From: Thermoleophilia bacterium
GTDB lineage: Bacteria; Actinomycetota; Thermoleophilia; Gaiellales; SKUG01
Assembly (NCBI GenBank): GCA_020438525.1
Contig: JAGQUL010000269.1
Coordinates: 1-7,417, forward strand
Reading direction: 5' to 3'
DNA: 7,417 nucleotides
Shown here: piece by piece, positions 1 through 5,946 of the stretch
Layout: each line of letters starts with the position of its first letter
Numbering within the stretch: position 1 is the stretch's first letter
Program-made: the position numbers and the translations under genes
The notes under the pieces: generated by a model
What the model was told of the DNA's origin: nothing
The model's database searches: none
The model's input: the letters and a program-made list of their open reading frames with translations, nothing else

Positions 1-999
1 CCGGGCCGCTTCGACCGCCAGATCCGCGTCGACACGCCGGATCGCCCGGGTCGCAAGAAGATCCTCGAGGTCCACACCAAGGGCAAGCCGCTCAGCAAGA
101 CCGTCGACCTCGACCGCATCGCGGCACAGACCGCGGGCTTCACCGGTGCCGACCTGGCCAACCTCGTCAACGAGGGCGCGCTGCTCGCCGCTCGCCGCGG
201 CCTCAAGCGCGTCGGCACGCCGGAGCTCGAGGAAGGCATCATGCGCGTCATCGTCGGGCCGGAGAAGAAGGCCCGGCTGATGAGCGACAAGGAGAAGCGC
301 GTCACGGCCGTGCACGAGATGGGCCATGCCCTGCTCGCGCACTACCTCGAGGATGCCGATCCGCCGCACAAGATCTCGATCGTCGGCCGCGGCATGGCGC
401 TCGGCTACGTCGTGAGCCTGCCCAAGGAAGATCGCTTCACGCGCCGCAAGGGCGAGCTCATGGCACAGCTCGCGCAGGCGCTCGGCGGGCGCACCGCCGA
501 GGAGATCGTGTTCGGCGAGTTCACCACCGGCGCAGAGAACGACCTGCAGAAGGTCACCCAGACCGCCAAGCGCATGGTGATGAAGTGGGGCATGAGCGAC
601 TCGCTCGGTCCCCGCTCGTTCGGTCACGACACCGACAACCCGTTCCTCGGTCGAGACTTCCATGCCGAGCCCGACTACTCGGACGGCGTGGCGGAGGAGA
701 TCGACCGCGAGATCCTGCGCATCGTCGACGAGGCACACCAGACCGCCAGGCGCGTGCTGACCGAGCACAAGGACGAGCTCGAGCGATTCGCCGACATCCT
801 CGTCAAGTACGAGAACATGGACGCCGAGCAGCTGGAGCGACTCATGGCCGGGGACGCGCCCGAGGACGTGTTCGACGGAGACGCGATCGCAGCGACGGAG
901 GCAGCGGCGAACGAGCCCGATCCCGCCGAGGCCGACGCTCCCCGACGCGACGAGGGCCGGTCGCCCGGATCACTGCGACCCGGCTTCAGCACCGAATGA
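1..999 (+). CDS. ftsH: ATP-dependent zinc metalloprotease FtsH, C-terminal part (5' end outside window)
   Basis: FtsH is a membrane-anchored AAA+ protease that unfolds and degrades membrane and short-lived cytosolic proteins as a hexamer. The window opens inside the AAA+ domain at the second region of homology (PGRFDRQ, carrying the arginine-finger Arg), so about 310 N-terminal residues, including the membrane anchor and Walker motifs, lie upstream. There are 332 codons here. The AAA lid (GFTGADLANLVNEGALLAAR) covers residues about 47-66. The M41 peptidase domain follows, with the zinc motif HEMGH at residues 105-109 (nt 313-327) and the third zinc ligand Asp181 in TTGAENDL. The C-terminal ~50 residues are an Asp/Glu/Ala-rich tail, as in many FtsH proteins. 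An ATG at 241 is internal and is not the start. The stop overlaps the next ATG by four bases (ATGA), which implies co-transcription and translational coupling with folB. The usual motif is HEAGH, so Met at the third position is a minor oddity. Identification is very secure. Confidence 0.97.
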   Translation, partial: PGRFDRQIRVDTPDRPGRKKILEVHTKGKPLSKTVDLDRIAAQTAGFTGADLANLVNEGALLAARRGLKRVGTPELEEGIMRVIVGPEKKARLMSDKEKRVTAVHEMGHALLAHYLEDADPPHKISIVGRGMALGYVVSLPKEDRFTRRKGELMAQLAQALGGRTAEEIVFGEFTTGAENDLQKVTQTAKRMVMKWGMSDSLGPRSFGHDTDNPFLGRDFHAEPDYSDGVAEEIDREILRIVDEAHQTARRVLTEHKDELERFADILVKYENMDAEQLERLMAGDAPEDVFDGDAIAATEAAANEPDPAEADAPRRDEGRSPGSLRPGFSTE

Positions 1000-1394
1000 C
1001 CGGCGAAACAGCGATCGCAGCCCCGGCCACGATCCGGCTCGAGGGCCTGAGCATCTATGCCCATCACGGCATGGTCGCGGAGGAGCGCTCGCTCGGCCAG
1101 CGCTTCGAGTTCGACGTGGAGGTCGACGTTCCCCACTGCGTCGCGTGTCGCAGCGACGAGGCCTCCGATGCGGTCGCGTTCGAGGCCGTCGCCGCCGTGG
1201 TCGTCGAGGTCGCGACCAACTTCCGCTTCAGCCTGATGGAGGCGCTCGCCGAAGCCGTCTGCCTGGAGCTGCTCGCCGAGTTCCCGATCTCGCGTGTACG
1301 ACTCGCGGTATCCAAGACCGCGCCGAGCATCCCGCACGCGCTCGGGCGTGCCACGATCGTGCTCGAACGCACGCGCGAGCACCTCGCCGAGTAG
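996..1394 (+). CDS. folB: Dihydroneopterin aldolase (FolB-like) with Phe at the catalytic Tyr position
   Basis: FolB cleaves 7,8-dihydroneopterin to 6-hydroxymethyl-dihydropterin and glycolaldehyde in cytosolic folate synthesis. The 132-residue product has the normal family length and aligns almost without gaps to my memory of S. aureus FolB. The active-site Glu22 equivalent is Glu30 (HGMVAEERSLGQ), Glu74 is Glu82 (SLMEALAE), and Lys100 is Lys107 (AVSKTAPSIP). The residue matching catalytic Tyr54 is Phe62 (DAVAFEAV, codon TTC at 1179-1181). The ATG overlaps the ftsH stop (ATGA). A longer open frame runs upstream, but it is antiparallel noise inside ftsH, and homology begins only after 996. 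In many actinobacteria ftsH is followed by folE-folP-folB-folK; here only folB is present, followed by a likely terminator. The fold is secure. Whether it acts as a standard aldolase is uncertain because of the Tyr-to-Phe change. Dihydroneopterin-triphosphate epimerase is a less likely alternative. Confidence 0.9.
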   Translation: MTGETAIAAPATIRLEGLSIYAHHGMVAEERSLGQRFEFDVEVDVPHCVACRSDEASDAVAFEAVAAVVVEVATNFRFSLMEALAEAVCLELLAEFPISRVRLAVSKTAPSIPHALGRATIVLERTREHLAE

Positions 1395-1416
1395 CACGCT
1401 CCGGAGCTGCGCTTTT
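1393..1416 (+). terminator. Possible intrinsic terminator after folB
   Basis: Directly at the folB stop, AGC (1393-1395) can pair with GCT (1411-1413). Inside this, the palindrome GCTCCGGAGC (1398-1407) forms a short stem with a CCGG loop, with one mismatch and one bulge between the two stems. The hairpin runs straight into TTTT (1413-1416), which is rare in sequence this GC-rich. This fits the end of the ftsH-folB unit before a separate promoter. The stem is imperfect and the T-run short, so termination is inferred. Confidence 0.42.
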
Positions 1417-1471
1417 CGTAGCAATAGCCTGTTTCGGGTCGTCGTCGCGTTCCCCGACCTGAAATGCCGGG

Positions 1472-1484
1472 TACGCTGAGAGGC
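1472..1484 (+). promoter_or_regulatory. -10 element for leaderless transcription of the DUF2469 gene
   Basis: TACGCT (1472-1477, matching TANNNT and preceded by GG) is followed by exactly seven bases and then ATG at 1485. The predicted transcription start therefore falls on or next to the start codon, the typical arrangement for leaderless actinobacterial genes. The GAGAGG just before the ATG is too close (one base) to act as a normal ribosome binding site. No convincing -35 box was found at 16-19 bp spacing. Confidence 0.5.
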
Positions 1485-1955
1485 ATGGCGAACTCCGACG
1501 ACCTCGACGAATACGATGCGGGCCTCGAGCTGACGCTCAAGAAGGAGTACGCCGACGTCTTCAAGATCTTCAGCTACTGCGTGGTGACGGACGAGGCGAC
1601 GTACCTGTGCAACGACCTGTCGGTCGACTGCGTCCCGCACGCCGCGTACCTGCTCTTCGAGCTCGACCTCAAGGACGTGTGGGTCTGGGACCGCAACCGA
1701 CCGACGAGGATCATCCCGCGCGCGCACGTGTTCACCACCGGCGACGTGACGGTCGAGCAGCTCAAGGGCAGCGAGGACGAGCTGGAGCAGGCGCTGCCGA
1801 GCGGCATCCTCGACCAGCTTCGCACGCATCTCGTCAGCGACTCGCTGCCTTACGACATCGACGAGGATTCCGACGACGGATCGGCGCCCGGCCAGGGCAA
1901 CGAGGCAGGAGCCGCCGGCGGCGACGATGCCGGCGGCGGGCCGACCGACAACTGA
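1485..1955 (+). CDS. DUF2469 family protein, with acidic Gly-rich C-terminal tail
   Basis: This 156-residue soluble protein is of unknown function. Residues about 5-95 match the DUF2469 family as I know it from mycobacteria (Rv2901c-like): a DLDEYDAGLELTLKKEY helix, the segment FSYCVVTDEATYLCNDL, the hallmark WVWDRNRP at about 66-73, and HVFTTGDVTVEQL at 81-93. There is no signal peptide or membrane segment. Usual members are about 100-110 residues. Here a further ~50 residues follow, rich in Asp, Glu, Gly and Ala (from about residue 124), and probably disordered. I chose ATG 1485 over ATG 1464 because homology begins right after it and a -10 hexamer sits seven bases upstream; 1464 has no ribosome binding site. 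The gene looks monocistronic. Its usual actinobacterial neighbours (rnhB, lepB and similar) are absent here. The family is secure; the function is unknown. Confidence 0.88.
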   Translation: MANSDDLDEYDAGLELTLKKEYADVFKIFSYCVVTDEATYLCNDLSVDCVPHAAYLLFELDLKDVWVWDRNRPTRIIPRAHVFTTGDVTVEQLKGSEDELEQALPSGILDQLRTHLVSDSLPYDIDEDSDDGSAPGQGNEAGAAGGDDAGGGPTDN

Positions 1956-1982
1956 CCGCAAGTCGACACAACCTGCCGCTAC

Positions 1983-2009
1983 CTGCGACTGTCGAGCGTC
2001 TCGTCGCAG
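1983..2009 (+). terminator. Weak hairpin downstream of the DUF2469 gene
   Basis: CTGCGAC (1983-1989) and GTCGCAG (2003-2009) form a perfect 7-bp stem around a 13-base loop, followed by CTTTC. The hairpin lies in the 120-base gap between the DUF2469 gene and the next gene and could be a weak terminator. The loop is large and the T-tract poor, so it could also be chance. Apart from this and the possible promoter at 2063, nothing else is seen in the gap. Confidence 0.25.
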
Positions 2010-2062
2010 CTTTCGGTCGGGCGGCGGAAGATCGCACTACAGGTCGGCGGGGGTGGTGCCGA

Positions 2063-2075
2063 TACGCGCTCAGGA
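2063..2075 (+). promoter_or_regulatory. Possible -10 element / start region of the ectodomain protein gene
   Basis: TACGCG (2063-2068) lies seven bases before ATG 2076, the same geometry and nearly the same hexamer as TACGCT before ATG 1485. The last base does not fit TANNNT. AGGA (2072-2075) abuts the ATG and is too close to be an effective ribosome binding site. This may be a leaderless promoter. No clear -35 box is visible. Confidence 0.35.
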
Positions 2076-3140
2076 ATGCACCGCCTCCACCGCATCGCAA
2101 CGTTCACGATCGCCTGCGCGGGTCTCGCAGTGCTGCTCGTGCTGCCCGCGACCGGTCAGGCTGCGGAGCCGCCGTCGCTCACCTCGCCTGCGGCGAACGC
2201 CGACCCGTCCACCGAGGGCGGCTCGATGACGTACACGTGGAAGGGCGAGCGTCAGGGCGACGCCACGGCGCTCGATCGCTCCTTCTTTCGCGTCGAGATG
2301 ATCCCCACCGACAAGATGCCGACCGGCACGCAGTCGGCATGGCCCGAGTCGGACCTCGAGAACTTCGTCCAGACCGAGCCCGGCCAGGACATCTTCACGG
2401 CAACGATGGGCGTGCCCGTTCCCGGTGACTATCGTTGGCGCGTGTGCGTGTGGGGCGTCGTCGACGTGCTCGACGACAACGTGATCCAGCAGCTGCCCGG
2501 CGGCTGCTCCGCATCGCGCCCGTTCACGTCGGTCGCCGCGCAGACCAAGGTGAAGGTGATCGGTTCGCTCCCGATGAAGACGAAGACCCGGGTCGAGGGA
2601 CGGACGACGACCGTGTTCGTCCCCCGCAACGACACCACCACCACGACCGAGCAGCCGACGCCACAGCAGCCGGCGCCCGTCGTCGAGCCGACTCCCGAAG
2701 CGCCGCTCCCGCCCGCGACGTTCCAGCAGCTCGTCGGCCTCAGCGATGCGCTCGGCAAGGACGGATCGTCGCTCGCGCTCGGCGACCACGAGCTCGCAGC
2801 GGACAGCTCGGGCGACGGCCGGGGTGGCGTGGCCGGTGCGATCATGGGGGGGCTGGGCTCGAACCTGCCGTTCGTGCCGATCCCGTTCTGGACGCTCCTG
2901 CTCCTGCTCCTGATGCTGCCGGTGCTCGTGTTCTGGCGCCGCGACGTGCTCGAGATGTTCGAGTGGAGCGACGGCTCGATCGACGGCGCTGGTACGATGC
3001 CCGATCCGCTCGGGGAGTTGGCGATCGTTCCGCTTGCTAATGACTTCAAGGATCGTTCGATCATCGCCGATGGAGAGGCATCCGCACCGCCTCCGGCGCT
3101 GTCCACCGACGCACCGGACGGGAGGCGGCGGGCGGCCTGA
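2076..3140 (+). CDS. Secreted, membrane-anchored protein with Ig/FN3-like ectodomain; unrecognised family
   Basis: I do not recognise a named family for this 354-residue protein. Residues 1-30 form a signal peptide (basic MHRLHR, a hydrophobic core, cleavage near GQAA/EPP). Residues about 31-155 look like an Ig or fibronectin-III-type beta sandwich: PSLTSPAANADP, MTYTWKGE, then GDYRWRVCVWG and SASRPF, a pattern of Trp/Tyr strands. Cys124 and Cys144 in this domain could form a disulfide. Residues about 185-212 are a Thr/Pro-rich stalk (TTTTTEQPTPQQPAP), followed by a Gly/Asp-rich segment. A single membrane helix lies at about 267-287 (FWTLLLLLLMLPVLVFW), followed by RRD, and then a 65-residue, probably cytoplasmic tail ending in RRRAA. 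The topology is therefore type I, with the ectodomain outside. The diguanylate cyclase gene starts eight bases after the stop, so the two are probably co-transcribed and may work together as a sensor or adaptor pair. That link is inferred. Confidence 0.82.
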   Translation: MHRLHRIATFTIACAGLAVLLVLPATGQAAEPPSLTSPAANADPSTEGGSMTYTWKGERQGDATALDRSFFRVEMIPTDKMPTGTQSAWPESDLENFVQTEPGQDIFTATMGVPVPGDYRWRVCVWGVVDVLDDNVIQQLPGGCSASRPFTSVAAQTKVKVIGSLPMKTKTRVEGRTTTVFVPRNDTTTTTEQPTPQQPAPVVEPTPEAPLPPATFQQLVGLSDALGKDGSSLALGDHELAADSSGDGRGGVAGAIMGGLGSNLPFVPIPFWTLLLLLLMLPVLVFWRRDVLEMFEWSDGSIDGAGTMPDPLGELAIVPLANDFKDRSIIADGEASAPPPALSTDAPDGRRRAA

Positions 3141-3148
3141 TACCTGAC

Positions 3149-5359
3149 ATGGCACGAATCCTCGACCGATATCGATCGATCTCCTTCCGCGGGCGGCTGC
3201 TGCTGCTGCTCGTGGTCGTGTCGCTGATCCAGGCAGGCGTCGCCGCGTACACGTTCTTCGACCTGCACTCCACACCCGCGCAGCAGCGTGTCGAAGCGCA
3301 GCTCAACAGCGCACTGCGCGCGGTCGCGCCGGTGCTCGACCAGGACCTGCAGGCATCCTCCGCCCGCCTCGCCGAGCTGCAGGGCGACACGACGCTCCAG
3401 GCGGCGATGGAGGCAGAGGACTGGACGACCGTCGAGTCGCTGCTCGGCAACACCGACTCGACCGATGGCCTCGTCGATCCGGCGGCGATCAGCGGCACCG
3501 ATTTCGCATCCGCAGCCGATGGCACCACCGCCGACGGAGCGAGCGGCCTGGAGGACATCTCCGGCAGCACCGACGGCTTCCAGGATGCCGTCTCCGATTC
3601 GGCGTCGACCGTACCGATGGCATACGTCACCGACGCCGACGGCAACGTGGTCGCCGGCACGAAGCCCGACGGAGCGCTCGTGCAGCGACCGGGCACCACC
3701 TCCACGCGCCTCACGCGCGGAGCCAAGCTGGTTGCCACACTCAACGTCCCGGTGGTCGTCGACCAGGAGTTCCTCGCAGGGCTCGAGCCGTACCTGCCCA
3801 AGGGCATCGACGTGTTCGTTGCAGACGAACAGAACGTCGTTTCCACCGCGTCGTCGTCGGGCCAGCCCGAGGCACGCCCCACCGGCCTGCACGAGTCGAA
3901 CGATCCCTACGAGGTGAAGCTCGCCGGCGACACGCAGCTCACGCTCACCCAGCCGCTGCTCGACGGCAGCATCCTGGTCGGATCCTCGATGCCGGCCGAT
4001 GTCGCCGACAAGCAGATGAGCGAGGGGCTCGGATCGCTGTGGGGCTTCGTGTTCGTGCTCGCCGCGATCATGGTGCTCGTCGCCTGGTTCATCACCCGCG
4101 CGGTCGCCGATGCGCTGCGCAAGTTCGCAGAGGTTGCTCGCGAGCTCGCCGGCGGGCAGCTGAGCCGCCGGATCCCGGTCACGGGCGACGACGAGATCGC
4201 CGATCTGTCGAACTCCTTCAACGACATGGCCGAGAACCTCGAGGATCGCATCGAGCGGCTCACCGAGGCCCGTGCCAGCATGCGCCGCCAGGTCGAGCTG
4301 TTCGGCGACGCGCTCGCGAATGCCACCGACATCAACGAGATGCTGCAGGCCGTGTGCAGCCTGGCGATGGAATCGACCGTCGCGTCCCACTCCCGCTTCT
4401 GGGTGCTCGACGACGAGGGCCACTACGACCACGCGGCGTGCATCGGACTTCGCCCCAACGACACCGAGCCGTGCGGGCTCGAGAAGGCCGTGCCTGTCCG
4501 CAACGTGGCGATCCGCAGCGAAGGCGAGCCGAGCTGGCTGATCGTGCCGGCGCGCATGCGTGACGGACAGATCGTGGGCCTGCTGACGCTCGTGTCGACC
4601 GAGGAGGCGTTCCCCGACGACGACCTGCGCATCGCAGAGCGCATCGCGCTGCAGGCAGCGGTCGCTATCGACAATGCCCGGATGCACGAGCGACTGCGAC
4701 TGCAGGCCACGCGCGACGGCCTCACCGGCCTGCCGAACCATCGCTCGCTCCAGGACGAGCTCACCAAGCGCCTCGCCGAGGCGTACGAGACCGGCATGCC
4801 GCTCGGCGTCTGCCTGCTCGACATCGACAACTTCAAGCGCGTCAACGACACCTACGGCCATCCGATCGGCGACGAGGCGATCAAGGCGATCGGCCGCACG
4901 CTCCAGCACGGCGTGGGCGGCATGGGCATGGTCGGCCGCTACGGCGGCGAGGAGTTCGTGGTGATCATGCCGGGCTGCGACGCGGATGCGGCCTGCCGCA
5001 TCGCCGACCGACTGCGCGAGGACATCACGACGATCGAGGTGCCGCTCGACGACGGCGGGATCCTCAAGGTCACGTCCTCGTTCGGCGTGGCGAACGTCGA
5101 CCAGCAGAAGGCGGGCGTTCGCGTCGACAACGCCGAGCTGCTGCACCAGGCGGACGTCGGCCTGTACAACGCCAAGCGTACCGGCAAGAACCGCGTCTAC
5201 CTCGCGGGCCCGGACACGACCGTGATCGAGATGAGCGAGGCGGAGAAGGCCAAGCTCGAGGCTCGCGAGCGCGGCGACGTGGCTGCCGAGCAGGCCGCTG
5301 CCGCACAGCTCGAGTCGGGCGAATCCAAGCCCTACGATCCCTTCGACCTCGCTGCCTGA
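3149..5359 (+). CDS. Membrane diguanylate cyclase: periplasmic sensor, HAMP, GAF, GGDEF
   Basis: This 736-residue protein should make the second messenger c-di-GMP from two GTP at the inner face of the membrane. In order it has a basic N-terminus and TM1 (about 17-36); a large extracytoplasmic region (about 37-293), probably Cache-like (AYVTDADGNVVAG at 158-170, IDVFVADEQNVV at 220-231); TM2 (about 297-316); HAMP (about 317-370); GAF (about 385-512); and GGDEF (about 520-686). Catalytic features are intact: DGLTGLPN (523-530), LLDIDNFKRVNDTYGH (556-571) with metal-binding Asp558, and GRYGGEEF (596-603). The RxxD inhibitory site normally just before VGRYGG is missing (GGMG instead), so product feedback through the I-site is unlikely. 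Residues about 101-155 are a low-complexity Ser/Thr/Asp/Gly insert in the sensor. A charged Ala/Glu-rich tail follows the GGDEF. ATG 3149 has no good ribosome binding site; GGGAGG at 3120-3125 is too distant, so translation may depend on coupling to the upstream gene. There is no EAL domain. Confidence 0.93.
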   Translation: MARILDRYRSISFRGRLLLLLVVVSLIQAGVAAYTFFDLHSTPAQQRVEAQLNSALRAVAPVLDQDLQASSARLAELQGDTTLQAAMEAEDWTTVESLLGNTDSTDGLVDPAAISGTDFASAADGTTADGASGLEDISGSTDGFQDAVSDSASTVPMAYVTDADGNVVAGTKPDGALVQRPGTTSTRLTRGAKLVATLNVPVVVDQEFLAGLEPYLPKGIDVFVADEQNVVSTASSSGQPEARPTGLHESNDPYEVKLAGDTQLTLTQPLLDGSILVGSSMPADVADKQMSEGLGSLWGFVFVLAAIMVLVAWFITRAVADALRKFAEVARELAGGQLSRRIPVTGDDEIADLSNSFNDMAENLEDRIERLTEARASMRRQVELFGDALANATDINEMLQAVCSLAMESTVASHSRFWVLDDEGHYDHAACIGLRPNDTEPCGLEKAVPVRNVAIRSEGEPSWLIVPARMRDGQIVGLLTLVSTEEAFPDDDLRIAERIALQAAVAIDNARMHERLRLQATRDGLTGLPNHRSLQDELTKRLAEAYETGMPLGVCLLDIDNFKRVNDTYGHPIGDEAIKAIGRTLQHGVGGMGMVGRYGGEEFVVIMPGCDADAACRIADRLREDITTIEVPLDDGGILKVTSSFGVANVDQQKAGVRVDNAELLHQADVGLYNAKRTGKNRVYLAGPDTTVIEMSEAEKAKLEARERGDVAAEQAAAAQLESGESKPYDPFDLAA

Positions 5360-5848
5360 TCAGCCCGGCTGGCTCGACGGTTCGTCGTCGCCGCGGATCG
5401 GGGTCGTGATCCAGTCGACCACGTACTTGCTGACTGCCGCAACGGCCGGTGCGAGCACGATGCCGCTCGCGGCACCCACGCCCGCGGACTTGATGCGCGG
5501 AATCCGTTCGCCCGCACCGCTGAACGGCAGCAGTCCACCGACCATCGCGCCCCACGCGCCGCCGAGACCCGAGCCGACGGCGAGGTTCCACGTCCAGTCG
5601 TCGCTGTGTTCGGGTGCGAGCGTGTCGATCACGAGCGGCGTGGTGGCCGCGACCATCGGCGTGCCGATCCGCATCAGCAGCTGCGATCCGAGCCGCGGCG
5701 CGAACCCGAACGCGAACTCCTTGAGGTTGTCCTGGAACCGCAGCCTGCGCGCACTCGGAAGCCCCTCGAACGGCAGTTCGAGTTGCGCGCTGCGGCGTGG
5801 AATCACGTCGCGAAGGCTCGTGATGCGAGTTCGGCCTGTCGGTTCCAT
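5360..5848 (-). CDS. Small glycine-zipper membrane-associated protein, function unknown
   Basis: I do not recognise a family for this 162-residue protein. Residues 1-45 are basic and polar and contain QLELPFEGLPS at 22-32. Then come three hydrophobic, glycine-rich segments: about 51-77 (ending VAATTPLVIDTL), about 87-110, and about 120-146. The second holds a regular glycine zipper, G92, G96, G100 and G104 (GxxxGxxxGxxxG), typical of tightly packed membrane or amphipathic helices. The third has G125xxxG129. The C-terminus is short and acidic (RGDDEPSSQPG). There is no signal peptide. I chose ATG at 5848 because the open frame further upstream is antisense to dus and compositionally random; the ribosome binding site is weak. 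The gene lies 98 bases downstream of dus on the same strand and may be co-transcribed with it. Its TGA abuts the convergent diguanylate cyclase stop. Low-complexity hydrophobic composition argues for a real protein, but the call rests on reading frame and composition only. Confidence 0.68.
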   Translation of the reverse strand: MEPTGRTRITSLRDVIPRRSAQLELPFEGLPSARRLRFQDNLKEFAFGFAPRLGSQLLMRIGTPMVAATTPLVIDTLAPEHSDDWTWNLAVGSGLGGAWGAMVGGLLPFSGAGERIPRIKSAGVGAASGIVLAPAVAAVSKYVVDWITTPIRGDDEPSSQPG

Positions 5849-5861
5849 GGTCGTCCCGGTC

Positions 5862-5895
5862 GGCGCGCACCGGTCCCGTCTGCATGGCGCGCGCC
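5862..5895 (-). repeat. Inverted repeat between dus and the small membrane gene
   Basis: GGCGCGC (5862-5868) and GCGCGCC (5889-5895) are perfect inverted copies around a 20-base spacer, just upstream of the small gene's start codon on the minus strand. A hairpin here could affect read-through from dus or translation of the small gene. No T-run follows on either strand, so it is not a clear intrinsic terminator. In GC-rich DNA such a repeat may be chance. Confidence 0.25.
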
Positions 5896-5946
5896 TGCCA
5901 GATCGTCGAAGATCGGCGCGAATTCGGTTCACCGCGAGCGAGCCGC

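Noticed and set aside
585..995. Upstream extension of the folB reading frame
   Set aside because: It overlaps ftsH and is Arg-rich noise; FolB homology begins only after the ATG at 996.
675..1961. A 428-codon minus-strand open frame across ftsH, folB and the DUF2469 gene
   Set aside because: It runs through three well-supported plus-strand genes and their gaps and has no motif of its own.
2634..2710. Short Thr/Pro codon repeats in the ectodomain gene as a nucleotide repeat element
   Set aside because: The repetition reflects a Thr/Pro-rich stalk peptide; there are no exact tandem units long enough to call a repeat.
2429..5146. A 905-codon open frame on the minus strand, antisense to the ectodomain protein and the diguanylate cyclase
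   Set aside because: It mirrors real genes with clear domains on the plus strand; its product is His/Arg/Val-rich with no recognisable domain, typical of antisense frames in GC-rich DNA.
5371..5392. Hairpin CGACG-GTT-CGTCG flanked by GGC/GCC just past the cyclase stop, a possible terminator
   Set aside because: It is short, has no T-run on either strand, and lies within the 3' coding end of the small minus-strand gene; CGTCG-type repeats are common here by composition.
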